This document shows positions 10,515-22,478 of a stretch of DNA of 64,000 nucleotides, piece after piece; the first letter of the stretch is position 1; each line of letters opens with the position of its first letter. The DNA comes from Climacium dendroides. Lineage: Eukaryota > Streptophyta > Bryopsida > Hypnales > Climaciaceae. Position numbers and translations under genes: made by a program. A model generated the notes under the pieces. The model was not told the DNA's origin, searched no databases, and saw only the letters and a program-made list of their open reading frames with translations. The stretch spans positions 1,490,501-1,554,500 of the forward strand of contig OX467089.1 of assembly GCA_950106755.1 (NCBI GenBank), read 5' to 3'.

Positions 10515-13500
10515 TGTCGCAGTATAGAGTAAGCAATTTCCCTATTATACTCACAAAAATCACTCTAGAGCATAACAAAATGACCCTAAAGATCGAACCC
10601 ACGAGATCTTGTGAAGTAGCTAACCCTAACAAGGAGCTAAACCCAATTATCCCTTAAATTCTGATTTTCGGTTCTACCTCTGAAAACCGGAACCTCCAAA
10701 ACCAACCGGAAGACTACGACCAGATTTTATCCTAATTCCAGTTTCACTAGTTTTCCAGTTTATTGACTAACTTCCCAATTCAGGGCCCTGCAACTTCCGG
10801 TCCTAAATGTCCTCCTGGGCGGATCCGTTCCGGTCCACCCTTCCGTACTCGGTTTAGTTTTGCCTCTGTTTTACCATCAGAGGGTTCGCCGCTTGCTTTT
10901 GAAAGTGGTAGGCCCACCACTCCTTCCGTGACTTATAGTGGCTGAAGACCCACTCTCCTATCCACTAATCCCTTAACTAATCTGGATCTGGTTTGGTCCT
11001 TTATAGAAATCTGGATGGCAATCCGAATCACAGGTCACACAAAGACCCCCCATACGATCCTCTCATACTACAACGACCTTGATGTTGAATCCGTTCTATA
11101 CAAAGTTAGGTGGCTATAAGTGCATCCGTTTGTTCCAACCTCTACCAAGCTCTTCCGTTTACCAACAACGGTGGCAAGACCTCACAAGAGTCAAGATACT
11201 CAATCGGATTTTTCACCTAGGAGTTCTAGCGCAGCTAAGGAATCCCTCCCTATCCGCCTAGCCTAATCAACGGCTTTCTCACCCGTAATGCGAAACTTCT
11301 GCAGAAGCTGAGGATCTGGAATCCATTCCTAACTCTTCATAACCTACTCACATGTACTTAGAACCGAAAAGACACATCAAAGGGAAAACTCCGCCAACAC
11401 ACCCGTACTCCAACTCCGTGCACTCCTACGATTACTCGGGAAAAATACACAAAGCCAGATCAATGGAAAGCACGCAAAGAAATGCCAAAAGAACTCTCCC
11501 AGTCTCCAGCTCAGAAACTGTTTTATATACAAAAAGCAAAAAGTAAATACACGATTTCCGCCTTTCAAGGCACTGACAATCTGGTTCTACCTTATCCTAA
11601 CCGGATTCTATTCCGGTTCATACTCTATTAATCCAGTTCTTGCTTATAACTCCTACTTCTACAAAACTTCCTATTCTGCTTTGTATATTCGAGATCCGAT
11701 GGTAGGACTCTCGTTAGGTCTCTCCAACTACTCGAACACCTCAGTTAAATTCCGGTTCCGTTCCCCATCCGGAGGTGGAACCGGGCGATCTTCATCAGTT
11801 TCCGGGGAGTCTAAGTCGATCGGCTACAGTTCGATTGAGGGCGTCTTCTTATGTGCCCTGCTTGACTGGGGCGTCTTGTCCTTTCCCGGTTCCTGAGCTG
11901 CCTCTTCCGGAAACAAGTCCGGAAGTGAAAGTTCAGAGAGCCGGACCGGAATCTCTGTCAGCTTCTGGCTGCTCTCCACGATCCGGTCCGCTGATTCCCG
12001 TGCCTTGGACAAGAGCTTCTCCATCTGCTCCTCAAAATCGGTGAGGATGTGCACCACCCTTGTTCCGGATATCTTCTTTTCCTTGTGCACCTCCTCTTCG
12101 AACAAGCGCGCCTTGGTGATCGTGGCTCCGGGTTCTCCGAGCACGTCCTTTACTTCCGCGGCCAGCCTCTTCATTTCCTCCACCATCTCCCTTGTCGCGG
12201 TGGCGTTCTTGAGCAAGGCGAAAAACTCGGCTTTGAGGGTGTCAACCTCATCATGTTGTCGCTTGCTTTCCGCCTTTATCTTCCAGAGCTCATCCGGATT
12301 GATGATACTCTCAGCTATCCAGAGTGGCAGCTGACTGTCCGGTTCTACTCCAATCAATTGCGCGATCTCCCCGATCGTCCACTTCTTGATTTCCCAATCC
12401 GCCCGGATTCCGTAGAGGATCCCAACCAACTCGTCGAACGGATCTCCGGTTCCCGATCCGGATGGCACATCTGGTCCGGCTAGAGCCTCCTCTTTGCGCA
12501 GCCGGAGTTGAGCCGGAGGCGTTCTTCAATTTTGGGTCGGCGTGGTCCTCTGCCTCTTGGAAGTGAACTGCGATTCCTCCTCGTCCTCTTCTTCTTCTTC
12601 CTCCTCCTCCTCGGTTTCGTTCCCGGAATCCGCTTCTTAGTCGAACTCGGATTCACCATACTTCATGGTCCGCTCTTGGGCCTTCCAAACCTTCATCTCC
12701 ACTTCCGTCAACAGTTCTTGTTGCTGGTAGAGGTGGTACACGTAAGGGCACAATGGGGTGGCCTTACTTTTCCCCACTCTTGTAGTGAGCTGGGACACCA
12801 GATTGAAGAAGATCCGGCCCTAGTCTACTCTCCGATTTCCGCACAGCGCTCCGAAGATTGTGTTACCCAGGGTGATGGTCACCCTGGTGGGCTTTTCCGG
12901 ATGCAAGACTGGAATAAGGAACTGCAGCAGGCGACGCTCCCGGTCATCGATGCAGTCCTCTACCGCGTAGCCATCCTTCGGATTCACGACACTTCCGAAC
13001 TTACCCTGGATGAAATCATCCTTCCGACTGACAAGCCCGAGTCCTCCCATCCGGAATCTGTAGACGACTCGCCACAAATCCTCGGTCCACTAGACCGGAT
13101 TCCCTCTCAGGGTGTTATCAAACTCGTTCGATACGCCACCTAGGAGCTCCCTAATCAATCTCTCATCTTTGAAACCCTAAGGTTTCAAGGCCAATCCCTA
13201 ACAACCCATGGATGCTAAGTCATCCCTGAATTCTCCCTGTTCCGATTCCTTGGTCGGCATGACCGGAACCACTTTCCTTAACTTCACTTCACTCGGGGGT
13301 GGGGTGCTAGAGCCTGGTCTCTTCCGGTTCAACCGCGACATAAGGGCAGCCCTACCCGGATTCACTCTCTTCTGACCTAATCGAGGGAGCGCTCATACTC
13401 TGGTCTTCCGTTCCACCTGCAAAACAACCTCCTTGTGCGCTCACACTCTCAGCCTCTCGCTGTTTCGTATCCGCTCGCGCTCAAGTCTCACCCGCCCGCG

Positions 13501-13543
13501 CCCGGAGGCGATTGCTCCGTATCACCCGTCACCCCTCTCACTC
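10515..13543 (-). mobile_element. CCGGTT-rich repeat element, 3' part of a split copy
   Basis: This is the main body of a second element copy, read on the minus strand. Its 5' end lies at 56934-56521, separated by the gypsy insertion. Continuity is shown by homology of the far piece to bases 1-280 of the window and by the shared CACTC flank at 13539-13543 and 56521-56525. Outer ends are about TGTGAC (minus strand, from 56934) and ...GCGACA (at 10515), flanked by a 5-bp near-duplication. That pattern suits an LTR-type integrase, but I could not find matching LTRs, so the class is uncertain. Confidence 0.6.
11824..13341 (-). pseudogene. Unknown protein of the CCGGTT-rich element, second copy
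   Basis: One frame of about 505 codons with several in-frame stops. It begins MSRLNRKRPGSS at 13341, passes through the same conserved block as 283-1088 (NPKDGYAVEDCIDDRERRL, then HPEKPTRVTITLGNTIFG) and an acidic run. It continues into a C-terminal region that the first copy lacks because of its truncation. That region (12468-11824) has two helical or coiled-coil stretches (KAESKRQHDEVDTLKAEF and THE-like charged repeats) and ends near KTPSIEL. I cannot name the family. Plus-strand frames over the same ground are shadows. Confidence 0.6.
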
Positions 13544-13843
13544 TGTCACGCCCCTATCTACTTGGGGTGCCCAATGTACCTAAGTGCGCAAGGGGGGACC
13601 TTGGGAGTGACTTCCCAAGCCTTGTAATAGACTAGGTAGGAAGAATGGAGATACTCCCGATCAAACAGGGCGCAATGGCGGCCTGGTTTTGAAGTGGACA
13701 TGAGAGTTTCATACATGCTTGGAAAGCTCTTGACAATACGCTTCTAATGGCGCAAAGAACACGCAATTTGGAGTTGTGAGCGAAAAGTTATGGCCGCTCA
13801 AAGTTGACTGGGTCCCGGTGGCGCCGGGACACTTGAGGGCAGG
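13544..13843 (+). mobile_element. 5' LTR fragment of a Ty3/gypsy chromovirus
   Basis: The first 300 bases are nearly identical to the start of the 3' LTR at 55237 (TGTCACGCCCCTATCTACTT onward). Homology stops at about 13843, in the GGGC(T)AGG region. The flank CACTC at 13539-13543 is repeated right after the 3' LTR (56521-56525), as expected for the target duplication of one insertion. The remainder of this LTR, gag, protease and most of RT are missing and replaced by unrelated sequence to about 52278. Confidence 0.8.
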
Positions 13844-14357
13844 GTTGCTATTGTGCGAGCTTGGAGCAGGAGCCTATGAGCCTGTGAGCGGGAAGTTTTT
13901 TTGATGAGAAAACTTGTGGAAAAATTTGTATATGATAGGGGGAAGTTGTGATTAACCCATGACCGTGGACTTGGAGTCAACCGAGGTTCTATGACCGTGG
14001 ATGTCATTCATAATTATATGTATGTAAGTTAAGGGTCATTTGTGGACTCTTAGAGGTACTACCACTATTGTGGAGAACATTTTTCACATAAATAAGAATT
14101 AATTTGTTGTCACACATGAAGTGGTCTAAGAATGGAAAGGAAAATGAATGAGCCCAAGATCTAGAATCTTTTTTTTTTATCAACTATTGATTGTTTACCA
14201 TTGAAGATCATTTTTCTTTACTTCATTTCTCATGTACATTGAATATCAAACGAGAAGCACAATGCTTGCAGCTTGTAGCTATAAAACACACAAAATCAAA
14301 TCAACATAGAAATCAATACACATAATTCAACTCATAAGATACGTCAATCTTATGAGT
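13844..14357. other. Left edge of the 38-kb block; no gene seen
   Basis: Unrelated to the gypsy element. It starts with GTTGCTATTGTGCGAGC and contains direct repeats of CATGACCGTGGA-like strings (about 13960 and 13990). I see no clear terminal inverted repeat matching the right edge near 52278. Confidence 0.35.
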
Positions 14358-16727
14358 CTAAGTGGCGGTGGAGTTGGCCATAGAAACCTCACTCGAGGAT
14401 GACTCTAGAGTCTCCTCACCTTCAGAAGCTGAAACGTCTAGAAAATGAACTACGTTTGCAGCATACTTGGATTTGGAAGGCTTAGGCTCTCTACAACCAT
14501 GTCGTTCATACTGTGATGCCATCTTCTCGGCATACACTGGAAGATCGTAAGACTTCTCGGGACTCAAAATAAGTCTTCTAATCTTCTTCACACAATGTTC
14601 ATCCATCACTCCTTTGTTCCTTCAAAAACAAACAATGCAACGTTAGTCATATTGATTTATGAAATGCAATACTTGTTGAATACAAAAATCTACATGTCTT
14701 CCAAAAGTGAAACTTACTTACTAGGTCTAATGTTGCATGTAAACACCATTGGTTCCACGTGCACAACATCCAGATCAAGAGCGGCAAAAACTTCTGTCGG
14801 AGCTTGTGTCATTTCTTGCACTAGAGCGGCTTTTTTCATTGGCAAGAGAACCCCCTTGAAGATATTCTCATCCTCCTCCAAAGCCACAATATGCCGTCCA
14901 GTGCCACGACATGCAAGAATCGATGCACCTATAGTACAACCATGCGAGCATTAGAAGTTCACAGATTTTACATACACACAAACATTTTAATTTAGGACTC
15001 TCATTTCAAAGTATTAAATCACCTGTAGCAGTGGTGCAGTCCAAAACTACATCTTCTTCATCCGAGCAACCTTCAATGAAAAATTGTAGGAAACTTGCAT
15101 CTTTCTCTCGCGGCCCGCGCCAAGGCTTTTTTGATTCCTTGTTGACTAACATTGTCTCCTCGGTGATATAATTGATGACCATGTCCTTCCTCTGAAGATT
15201 CCACTTTGCTTTCGTCATGGCCTCAGTCTGCCTGAATGTGAAGGCTGATTTTGTTTTCTCACCCAAATCCTTCACAAAAAGGGTGACTCCGAACTTCACA
15301 GTCTGCAAAAAGGCAAAAAATGGTTTAGTGCAAGGGAGAATGCTACTAAACCAATTGACATGCGCGCTATACATTTAGAAAAACTTACCGTCTGACCAGG
15401 TGTAATACCCGACGCTAGGTCCAATTGGTTGAATGCCAACCACTCTTTCTTCATCACCAACTTCTTGAAGACGTTCTTCAGTCCCGCAAACATACGCCGC
15501 GATTGAAGGCTGTATGAGTGAAATACAAGAATGCAACCATTGTCTTGTAAGCTCTCCTCGGCGAAGTGAAATGCATTTTGCATTCCCGCACACGTTGGAT
15601 GAGTTCCATGCCGGAACATGCTTTTCAGAGATGAGTGGTACGGGCAGGTTCTCTTGGCAATCAAAAATAATAAGATCCACCAAAGGCTCTTGGCTCACCC
15701 TACCGTTCAATGAACGAGGTTTTCCTGCATTTGCCTACAGTCTAGTGATTGTACATGTTATTAGAAGATAAAAAATGAAACTATTTGTTCATCAAGAAAT
15801 CCTACGAAGTTACAAACTGAACTTCATGTTGCCACACACCTTTCGAATGAAGTCCATGACCTCAATATAAGAATTAGGTGGTGAACTCTCCAAATTGTCC
15901 ATGATGTCAACAATGGATACATTCAAGATTAGTTCCTCCGACTTGACGTCGTCATCATCTAATATAACCACTTGCGTGCCTTGTGTCACCATATCCTCCG
16001 TCCACTCGGCAAGCACAGCCTTCCTCTTCATCCCACTCTGACTTCCCTGCACCAATTGCGAGCTCTGATCGACCGCTGATGATGTAGGAACGACGATATC
16101 ACCATCATCTTTTTTCTTCCCCTTTGCCTTTGCTTTCTCCTCCTTCTCCTTCTCCTTTTCCTTCTCCTTCTCTTCTATCTTTGCCAAATGGTCTGCCTCC
16201 TTTTTTTGCTTGTTATCCAAAGCAATTTGTAGACGATCCGCTTTCTTCTTGTCAGCGTTGTTCCTCCTTTCAATTGCCTTGCTCCTTTGATCTTTGGTGA
16301 GGCCCGCAAACTCATCGACATCCATGTCCACCGCTCCAATGTCCTTCAAGGAATCGTGGAGTTGTACCTCCGATGGATGCGTGTACGATATAGGGCAATC
16401 AATGTACCATCCACCGCCATTTAGATGAGCCGTGGTAAATGTTTTGAGCTGATTTGCCGTGTACATGCAACTTGTGGAATTGCAATCTAGGAAGACCGAA
16501 AGGAATGGAGGAAGGTCTGCCCTCTGGATGGCTCCTTTTCCTTCCAGTTCAAACTTGAAGTAGTTGCATCATGATAAACAAAGAATGGTAAGCACGAATT
16601 GTAAAAATCAAATTAGATAGAAGAAGAATTTCAATCTCGTGTACATGTGCTTCAAAGCAACATTTCTTATGTCTCAAGAAATAGAAGATCAAAAAATTAA
16701 ATTGTAGACCTTTCAAAGGACAGAAAT

Positions 16728-16799
16728 GGGGGTCCCCCAACTACTTCTAGAGCATGCCTCGAATCCGAGGCATGTTCTACAGGTAGCCTAAGGACCCCC
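16728..16799. repeat. Palindromic hairpin, A-type core (H1)
   Basis: About 72 bases running from GGGGGTCC to GGACCCCC, with centre GCCTCGAATCCGAGGC. It lies in the intron between exons 7 and 8 of methyltransferase copy A. Confidence 0.75.
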
Positions 16800-19355
16800 T
16801 ATTTTTTTCCCTTCGTTCATCTCTAATAGGTTTCCTGCTTCAACAATGTATTTTTAGCCAAATGACAAGAGATTTTTAATTCAAATAGTCACTTCCAAAT
16901 GAATATTTTTTTATCCAGTTAAAGACATACCGATAAAGGACCCTCTTCACTACCTGTTGGGACCCCTCATAAGTGTTGAAGTTGTCGCTTTTCTTGAAGT
17001 ACTTAGCTCCTCTAAGATGAGCCAAGAACCCGTGATCCCAAATTTTCCTCCTCCACCCTTCCAAGTATTCCAGTAAGGTTTCTGGTTGAAGCGGAACGTT
17101 CATATTGATGATGATGTTGTCTTGCTTGACAACTTCCTCGAAGTATTGTACAACTGCATCTTCAATCTGTAGAAAGAGATGCCAAAACCAAAATCATATG
17201 ATATGCACTGCCTTCCAAGAATTCTAATTTCTCAATATCCTAGTGAATATGAACTATGATGGCTTTCAAGTTGAATTACATGAATAGGTAATCACTTACC
17301 CCTGTGTACCAAACACAACGGTTCAAGAAAGGACCAAGTAGTGTCTCTGACACTGGCCTAGGCGGAAAACGTCTAGCATCACGTGATGGTGTAGAGGAGT
17401 TCCACCACTTCAGGAATTTGATCTTGTGATCTGCCGTGGTATTGCAAGTGGCCACCATTTGGAGCTTCTCTAGAGTCATCTCCGGAACCTCATTGGAACT
17501 CCAATGTTTCTCAATCTGGTCAACAAAAGGAAAGCAAAGGATGTTAGATTCTGAGGTTTGCATGACATCAATAGATTCAGTTTATGATGTAGGTCATGAA
17601 ATCACCTCATCTAGAAAACCTTGCTTGTTAGCTGGATTCGCCACTGCAACCAACTTAGACATTTTGACGTTGAATTTACTAGTCTTCTCATGAGCTCCGA
17701 ATCTCATGGCATGCGCCAGTTCCTCAGGAGTTCTGTCGTCCTCCGGTGTCATCTTATTGTACCTCCGCCCTGCTACATCTACTGACTAGGCAATTTCTTG
17801 CTGCAAAGGTGTGACAGAAAAGAATTACACATATATGATTGTATAATAAAATGGTACAGACAAATACAATAGAAACGAAGGGAGAAGCATTCACAAAGAT
17901 TCTTACCCTGAAAACAAACGACGTGAAGACTTGTAGTGGCATAGAATACCAAGTCTTTTTAGCTTTGTGTGCCCCACACAGTCGGAGCTCCGATGGCCTG
18001 AGCATCTCTTTGAACCGCTCAATAGTAAGGAGACCATATTTTTGAACCCTGTATAACATGTGCACCAAATTGGTCTTCACGTGCGAGTCTTCCGTGGACC
18101 TGATATGCATAGAAGCGATTTCAGTTATTGTTGTATCCACAAACTGCAACATATCACAAAATATAAGAACAACCTAACTTGGGGGCTAAAGTGAGCGGCA
18201 ACAGTCAAATACTACATGCAATCAACTAATAGGGTGCCTAAAAAACATTTGAGATAAGTAGTATAATTTGTCCTTTAATGCTCCAGGGTCCTAAAATACC
18301 ATTCTATGTCTTCTAACAACTATAGGGTATGTAATAATAGCGTTGTATTAAGTGTGTCTATTTTTTTTTTAAATGTAGACCTTTGAGAAGGTAAATCCAT
18401 AAAATATAAACAATTTGAATATGAAGAAATGCATGTTATAGAGTTGACAAAGAAAATGTTCACTTAGTGTTACGCAACATACAAATAAATTTTCCAAGAA
18501 AGGATGTGAAGAAAATAAATGATATGTTGAATTAACAACAATGGATAACATATGGAATTTGAACATAAATAAATGGATGTCACAGAGTGCCCTCCCCTTG
18601 AGAAATCAACTGAGGCATTAGAATTCCAAAGAGGGAGATTACACACTTACTTGTTAATGTCATGCATGACATGCATGACTAGCTCGGTCTTACCCTTGGT
18701 ATCTAGTACAATGGAATCCACTGCGTAATGCCACTCCTCGTCTTTCGAGTGTTTTTTGGTAATGTAACTCATCCACGAGATGAGTCTGTAATTACCATCA
18801 CAAACATAGAATTTAATGTTCTTCAAAAACCTCAACTCGGGTTTGGATTCGACACTAGCATTGAAGGCGTCATTTTTTGACTTCCACAATGGATCCCACT
18901 TCGCTATCTCCTCTTCTGTGAACTCTGAGTTCTCTCTAGCCTCATCTGTAGTAGTAACGTAGAAAACTGCCGCTCCTTCTCTGTAACCCTTGCTGAACTC
19001 ATGCTCCAGGAAATCAAGATCACACGAGAGGGTAGGTCTCACCATGGGCATGGGAACCATTCGGCAAAGCGGGATTTGGAGTCGAAAGAGGTGAAGTGGC
19101 TTCATCCTCAATGAAGCAATGGTATTCACGGAGTCCACCTTGTGATATTGTCGGAGATCATCTTCCAACAAGTCCTTATCATCAACCACCAACAGGTCAT
19201 CCAGAACATCCTCCTCCATTGCGTCTCCCTCTTCTTCACCATCACCTTCACCTGCAATGGGCGGTTGCGTTGAATCATCGGTGTTTGGCGTTTCCAGAAT
19301 AGTCTCCTCGTGCCACAGGTTTGTAGGAGTCGCATCCATCTGCAAGGCTCAAACA

Positions 19356-19505
19356 CACTACTAGAAAATTTTATTTTTCTGTTGTTTTGGTCGCGTTGAT
19401 CCGGTCAAAATCTGACAGAAATCTGCTGATTTCAACAGATTTCTGTCAGATTTTGACCGGATCAACGCGACCAAAACAACAGAAAAACAAAATTTTCTAG
19501 TAGTG
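19356..19505. mobile_element. CACTA-type MITE
   Basis: A 150-bp near-perfect palindrome with ends CACTACTAG and CTAGTAGTG, flanked by the 3-bp target duplication ACA (19353-19355 and 19506-19508), as in CACTA elements. It has no coding capacity. It sits in the intron of copy A, its edge only 16 bases from the splice acceptor of exon 3, so it may overlap the polypyrimidine tract or branch point. Confidence 0.85.
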
Positions 19506-20817
19506 ACATAAAACTAAGCAGCATGCTTGGACTTTTATCAATGGATCCAAATTCCCCTACAAACAGAAACATACTGGGATTCTAAAAACAAATGATTGCA
19601 AGAGAAATGACGCAGCTCAGGCAAAAGATTTAGGAACAAAGAACATGCATTGTATAAGACACGCTCACAAGCGATGTGTCTTTGAAGGAAATCCAATACA
19701 ATGGGATCACTCTATCTCTACATCATCCTCTGAATTAGAGCTGAGATGGATGATGACGACTTCTTCTAAACCTTGGAGCAAACTACGTGCACAATCGCGG
19801 GTCTCCTCCATCGGTGGCCCATCAATGGTGATGGACCCCTGCGTCTTTGAGGAATACTCAGTGTCCGAACTCTCGGGAGACATACACTGCAGTGGGTGGT
19901 TTCTAGCCATCTCAAGTATAACTTGAAGACGTCTACGATTCTGTGCGGGCGTAAAGTAGCGTGCATGTCTCGGTGCTCGGGTGTCACTCACCCGACTGAG
20001 TTTAGAACTCTCAAAGGCATCGACAGCGTAATCAACTGCGTCCATAACATCATCAAAACTTACCAACTGCTCTTCATCAACTTGATTTTCCTTAGTGTCT
20101 TTGTCTTCATCAGAATCGTGAAGAACCTCTAGAGTCTCTTTCACTGGTGTAAGAGCCTGAGATGGTCCTGCCTCATGGGTGCCCATGACATGAGGAGGTG
20201 CCAAGGTCGATGAAGAGACATTTTGGCCACGTCGAACCTTCTTTACATTGCAACATTATTGAAGTTAGAAGTGCCTCATCAAAATCAGGTAGAGCCACAT
20301 AGAGCTTGAGGAATGAGGAGTTTTGTACAATGAAAGTAAAGTTTTAAAGTACAAAAGAAATAAAAGAGTTCCACCAATGCTAGTGAAGATGTACATGGTT
20401 TTAGACATAGAAGGTACAATGTAATCGATCGTATCCATTTTTTTATGCTTTCTAGACAATCATAAGGATCATAAATCATAGTAAGGATGATGAACATTAC
20501 CAAACACTAGACGAATCAACAAGATCACCGAGCATTAGAAGAATCACGAGGACCACCCAAACCAATAAGAATAAGCCTGGTTACCAAACATTGTAAGAAT
20601 AAACAGGATCACTGAGTACACTACGAATTGGCAGGATTCCTGAACTCTTCTACAATCCAAGAGATTTTCATACATCGTGACCATCATTAGGATCACTAAA
20701 CACTATCTTCTTCACAACAGAATCAAATTATTGCTAGAAAAAGAAGAATCAAAGTACAAGTTTCAAAGCTAATAGCAATCACAAATAAACATTATAATCA
20801 CAATCCCATGAAAATAA

Positions 20818-21210
20818 GGGGGTCCTATTGAGTGCCTCCAAATAAGCCTCGGATCCGAGGCTTGGTTGGGGGCACTCATTAGGACCCCCTTATTTTTGAA
20901 ATAAGATTAAGCCTAAGGCATGTTCCAAAACTAATCAAAGCCATAAGTTAGCATGATCTATACGGTTTTTAAAATTGAGGGGGTTCCAGTGAGTGCCAGC
21001 AGAAAAGCCTCGGATCCGAGGCTTGTTTAATGGCACTCACTAGGACCCCCATTTTCTTGCAAAAAGAATTAACGTAAGGCCTTGTTCCAAAGTAATGATT
21101 GACATTTTCATCATAATCCACACGATTCTTAAGAAAAAAGGGGTCCTAGTGAGTGCCACCAAACAAGCCTCGGATCCGAGGCTTATTTGGTCGCACTCAC
21201 TAGGACCCCC
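20818..21210. repeat. Array of three palindromic hairpins at 161-base intervals (H2-H4)
   Basis: Hairpins at 20818-20889, 20979-21050 and 21140-21210 each fold from GGGG(G)TCC to GGACCCCC around the 16-bp perfect palindrome GCCTCGGATCCGAGGC. The inner arms carry GAGTGCC and GGCACTC or near matches. Starts are exactly 161 bases apart, and the spacers are also similar, so this is a tandem repeat of a 161-base unit. It lies in intron 1 of methyltransferase copy A. Confidence 0.85.
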
Positions 21211-21870
21211 ATACTTTTAAAATAAGAATAAGAGTTTGACATGGTCCAACGCTAAACCACAACAATGCATAGACTGGCTAGATCTTCAAACACTATAGAA
21301 ATGAACAGTTACTAGACAGAAAACACGAAATGTGTCATCATCATTAATCACTATAAAATTGAATAGGATAATCAATTAGTGCAAGAATCTTCAGAATTAG
21401 CAAACTCTCTAAAGTTGAACGTGATCACCAACGAGCAAAGGCAATCCTTCAGGAAAACCAACAATTTCAATGATGAACCGGATCCTGGTCACCGGTCCAC
21501 CTGGCTCCGTCCACCGGAAACCGGATCACCCGGTTGACCCTGCCAAGATTATAGTTCTGCTATTTAAAACCTTATCAATACTCACAAGTTCAGTACTTGC
21601 TCACAAGTTCAGTATATTTACTGATTCACAAAATCAGTACTCGTTACGTAGTATTAATTCATTGCACTAGCCCTCAGAAGATCCACAAGCGGATGCTGCA
21701 ACTCATAAAAACTAGATTCAACAGGAAAACAGTAAGATTTCTCACGGGGATCGGGAAGCTTGTGATGACAAGGATGAATCCTTGGGTATCCAGTGACTGC
21801 CGGGATCGATAACAAACTGGGTAGGGTTACCGATCTCATAAAATGGGAATCCGCAAGTTTAAGAAAAAGT

Positions 21871-21942
21871 GGGGGTCCTAGTGCCTCACCAGCAACATGC
21901 CTCGGATCTAAGGCTGCACCTGGAGCTCTCGGCGGGACCCCC
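21871..21942. repeat. Palindromic hairpin, A-type core (H5)
   Basis: A variant with arms GGGGGTCC...GGACCCCC and core GCCTCGGATCTAAGGC (two changes from the perfect core). Its inner arms (TGCCTCACC, CTGGAGCTCTC) are shared with the hairpin at 22407. Confidence 0.75.
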
Positions 21943-22406
21943 TCAACTCTGAGATTACAGGCCGCTTAGATTACGGTGGTCTATATAACAACCCCCTGTG
22001 GGCATTTCAGTCAACAAAAACAAGACCACCAAATTTCGTTTGATGTGGACATCAAGGCAGATTGGCCTCAACCGTCCAGTTGTGGAAACAGGTAAGGATG
22101 CCAAGATTATCTCGGAGGTGGACTTGAATTATCAACAAGGAGTCCAGAATTCAAGGAATCGGGATGGGGGACATGCAAATGTGGAGAATCGAATTCTGAC
22201 TCCTAGAAGGTGAACATGCAGTTGTACAGCCTCACAAGAGAAATTCCCAAGTCGGGAGCAGTTGGATTCCTCATGTGGAACGGGAAGCACCCTTCTTGAA
22301 TCAGTGGGATTCAAGAGAATTCCACGTCTGGAGGGGGTCGACATCCATCACCGAGGGGAACCAGTCTCAAGAAATTATCAAACACGAACGAATTTTCTAA
22401 AAAAGT

Positions 22407-22478
22407 GGGGGTCCCAGTGCCTCACCGGCAACATGCCTCGGATCCGAGGCTGCACCTGGAGCTCTCGGCGGGACCCCC
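22407..22478. repeat. Palindromic hairpin, A-type core (H6)
   Basis: Same subtype as the hairpin at 21871 but with the intact core GCCTCGGATCCGAGGC. In intron 1 of methyltransferase copy A. Confidence 0.8.

Noticed and set aside
10515..11038. 3' LTR of the CCGGTT-rich element
   Set aside because: A TGTGAC string occurs near 11036 on the minus strand, but the sequence after it does not match the element's 5' end, so LTRs are not supported.
12508..13143. Long plus-strand frame (211 codons)
   Set aside because: It lies antisense to the conserved CCGGTT-element protein frame, which has a homologue at 283-1088; the plus-strand frame has none.
20818..22478. Regularly spaced palindromes read as a CRISPR array
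   Set aside because: Spacers are similar to each other rather than unique, there are no cas genes, and the host is a plant nucleus.
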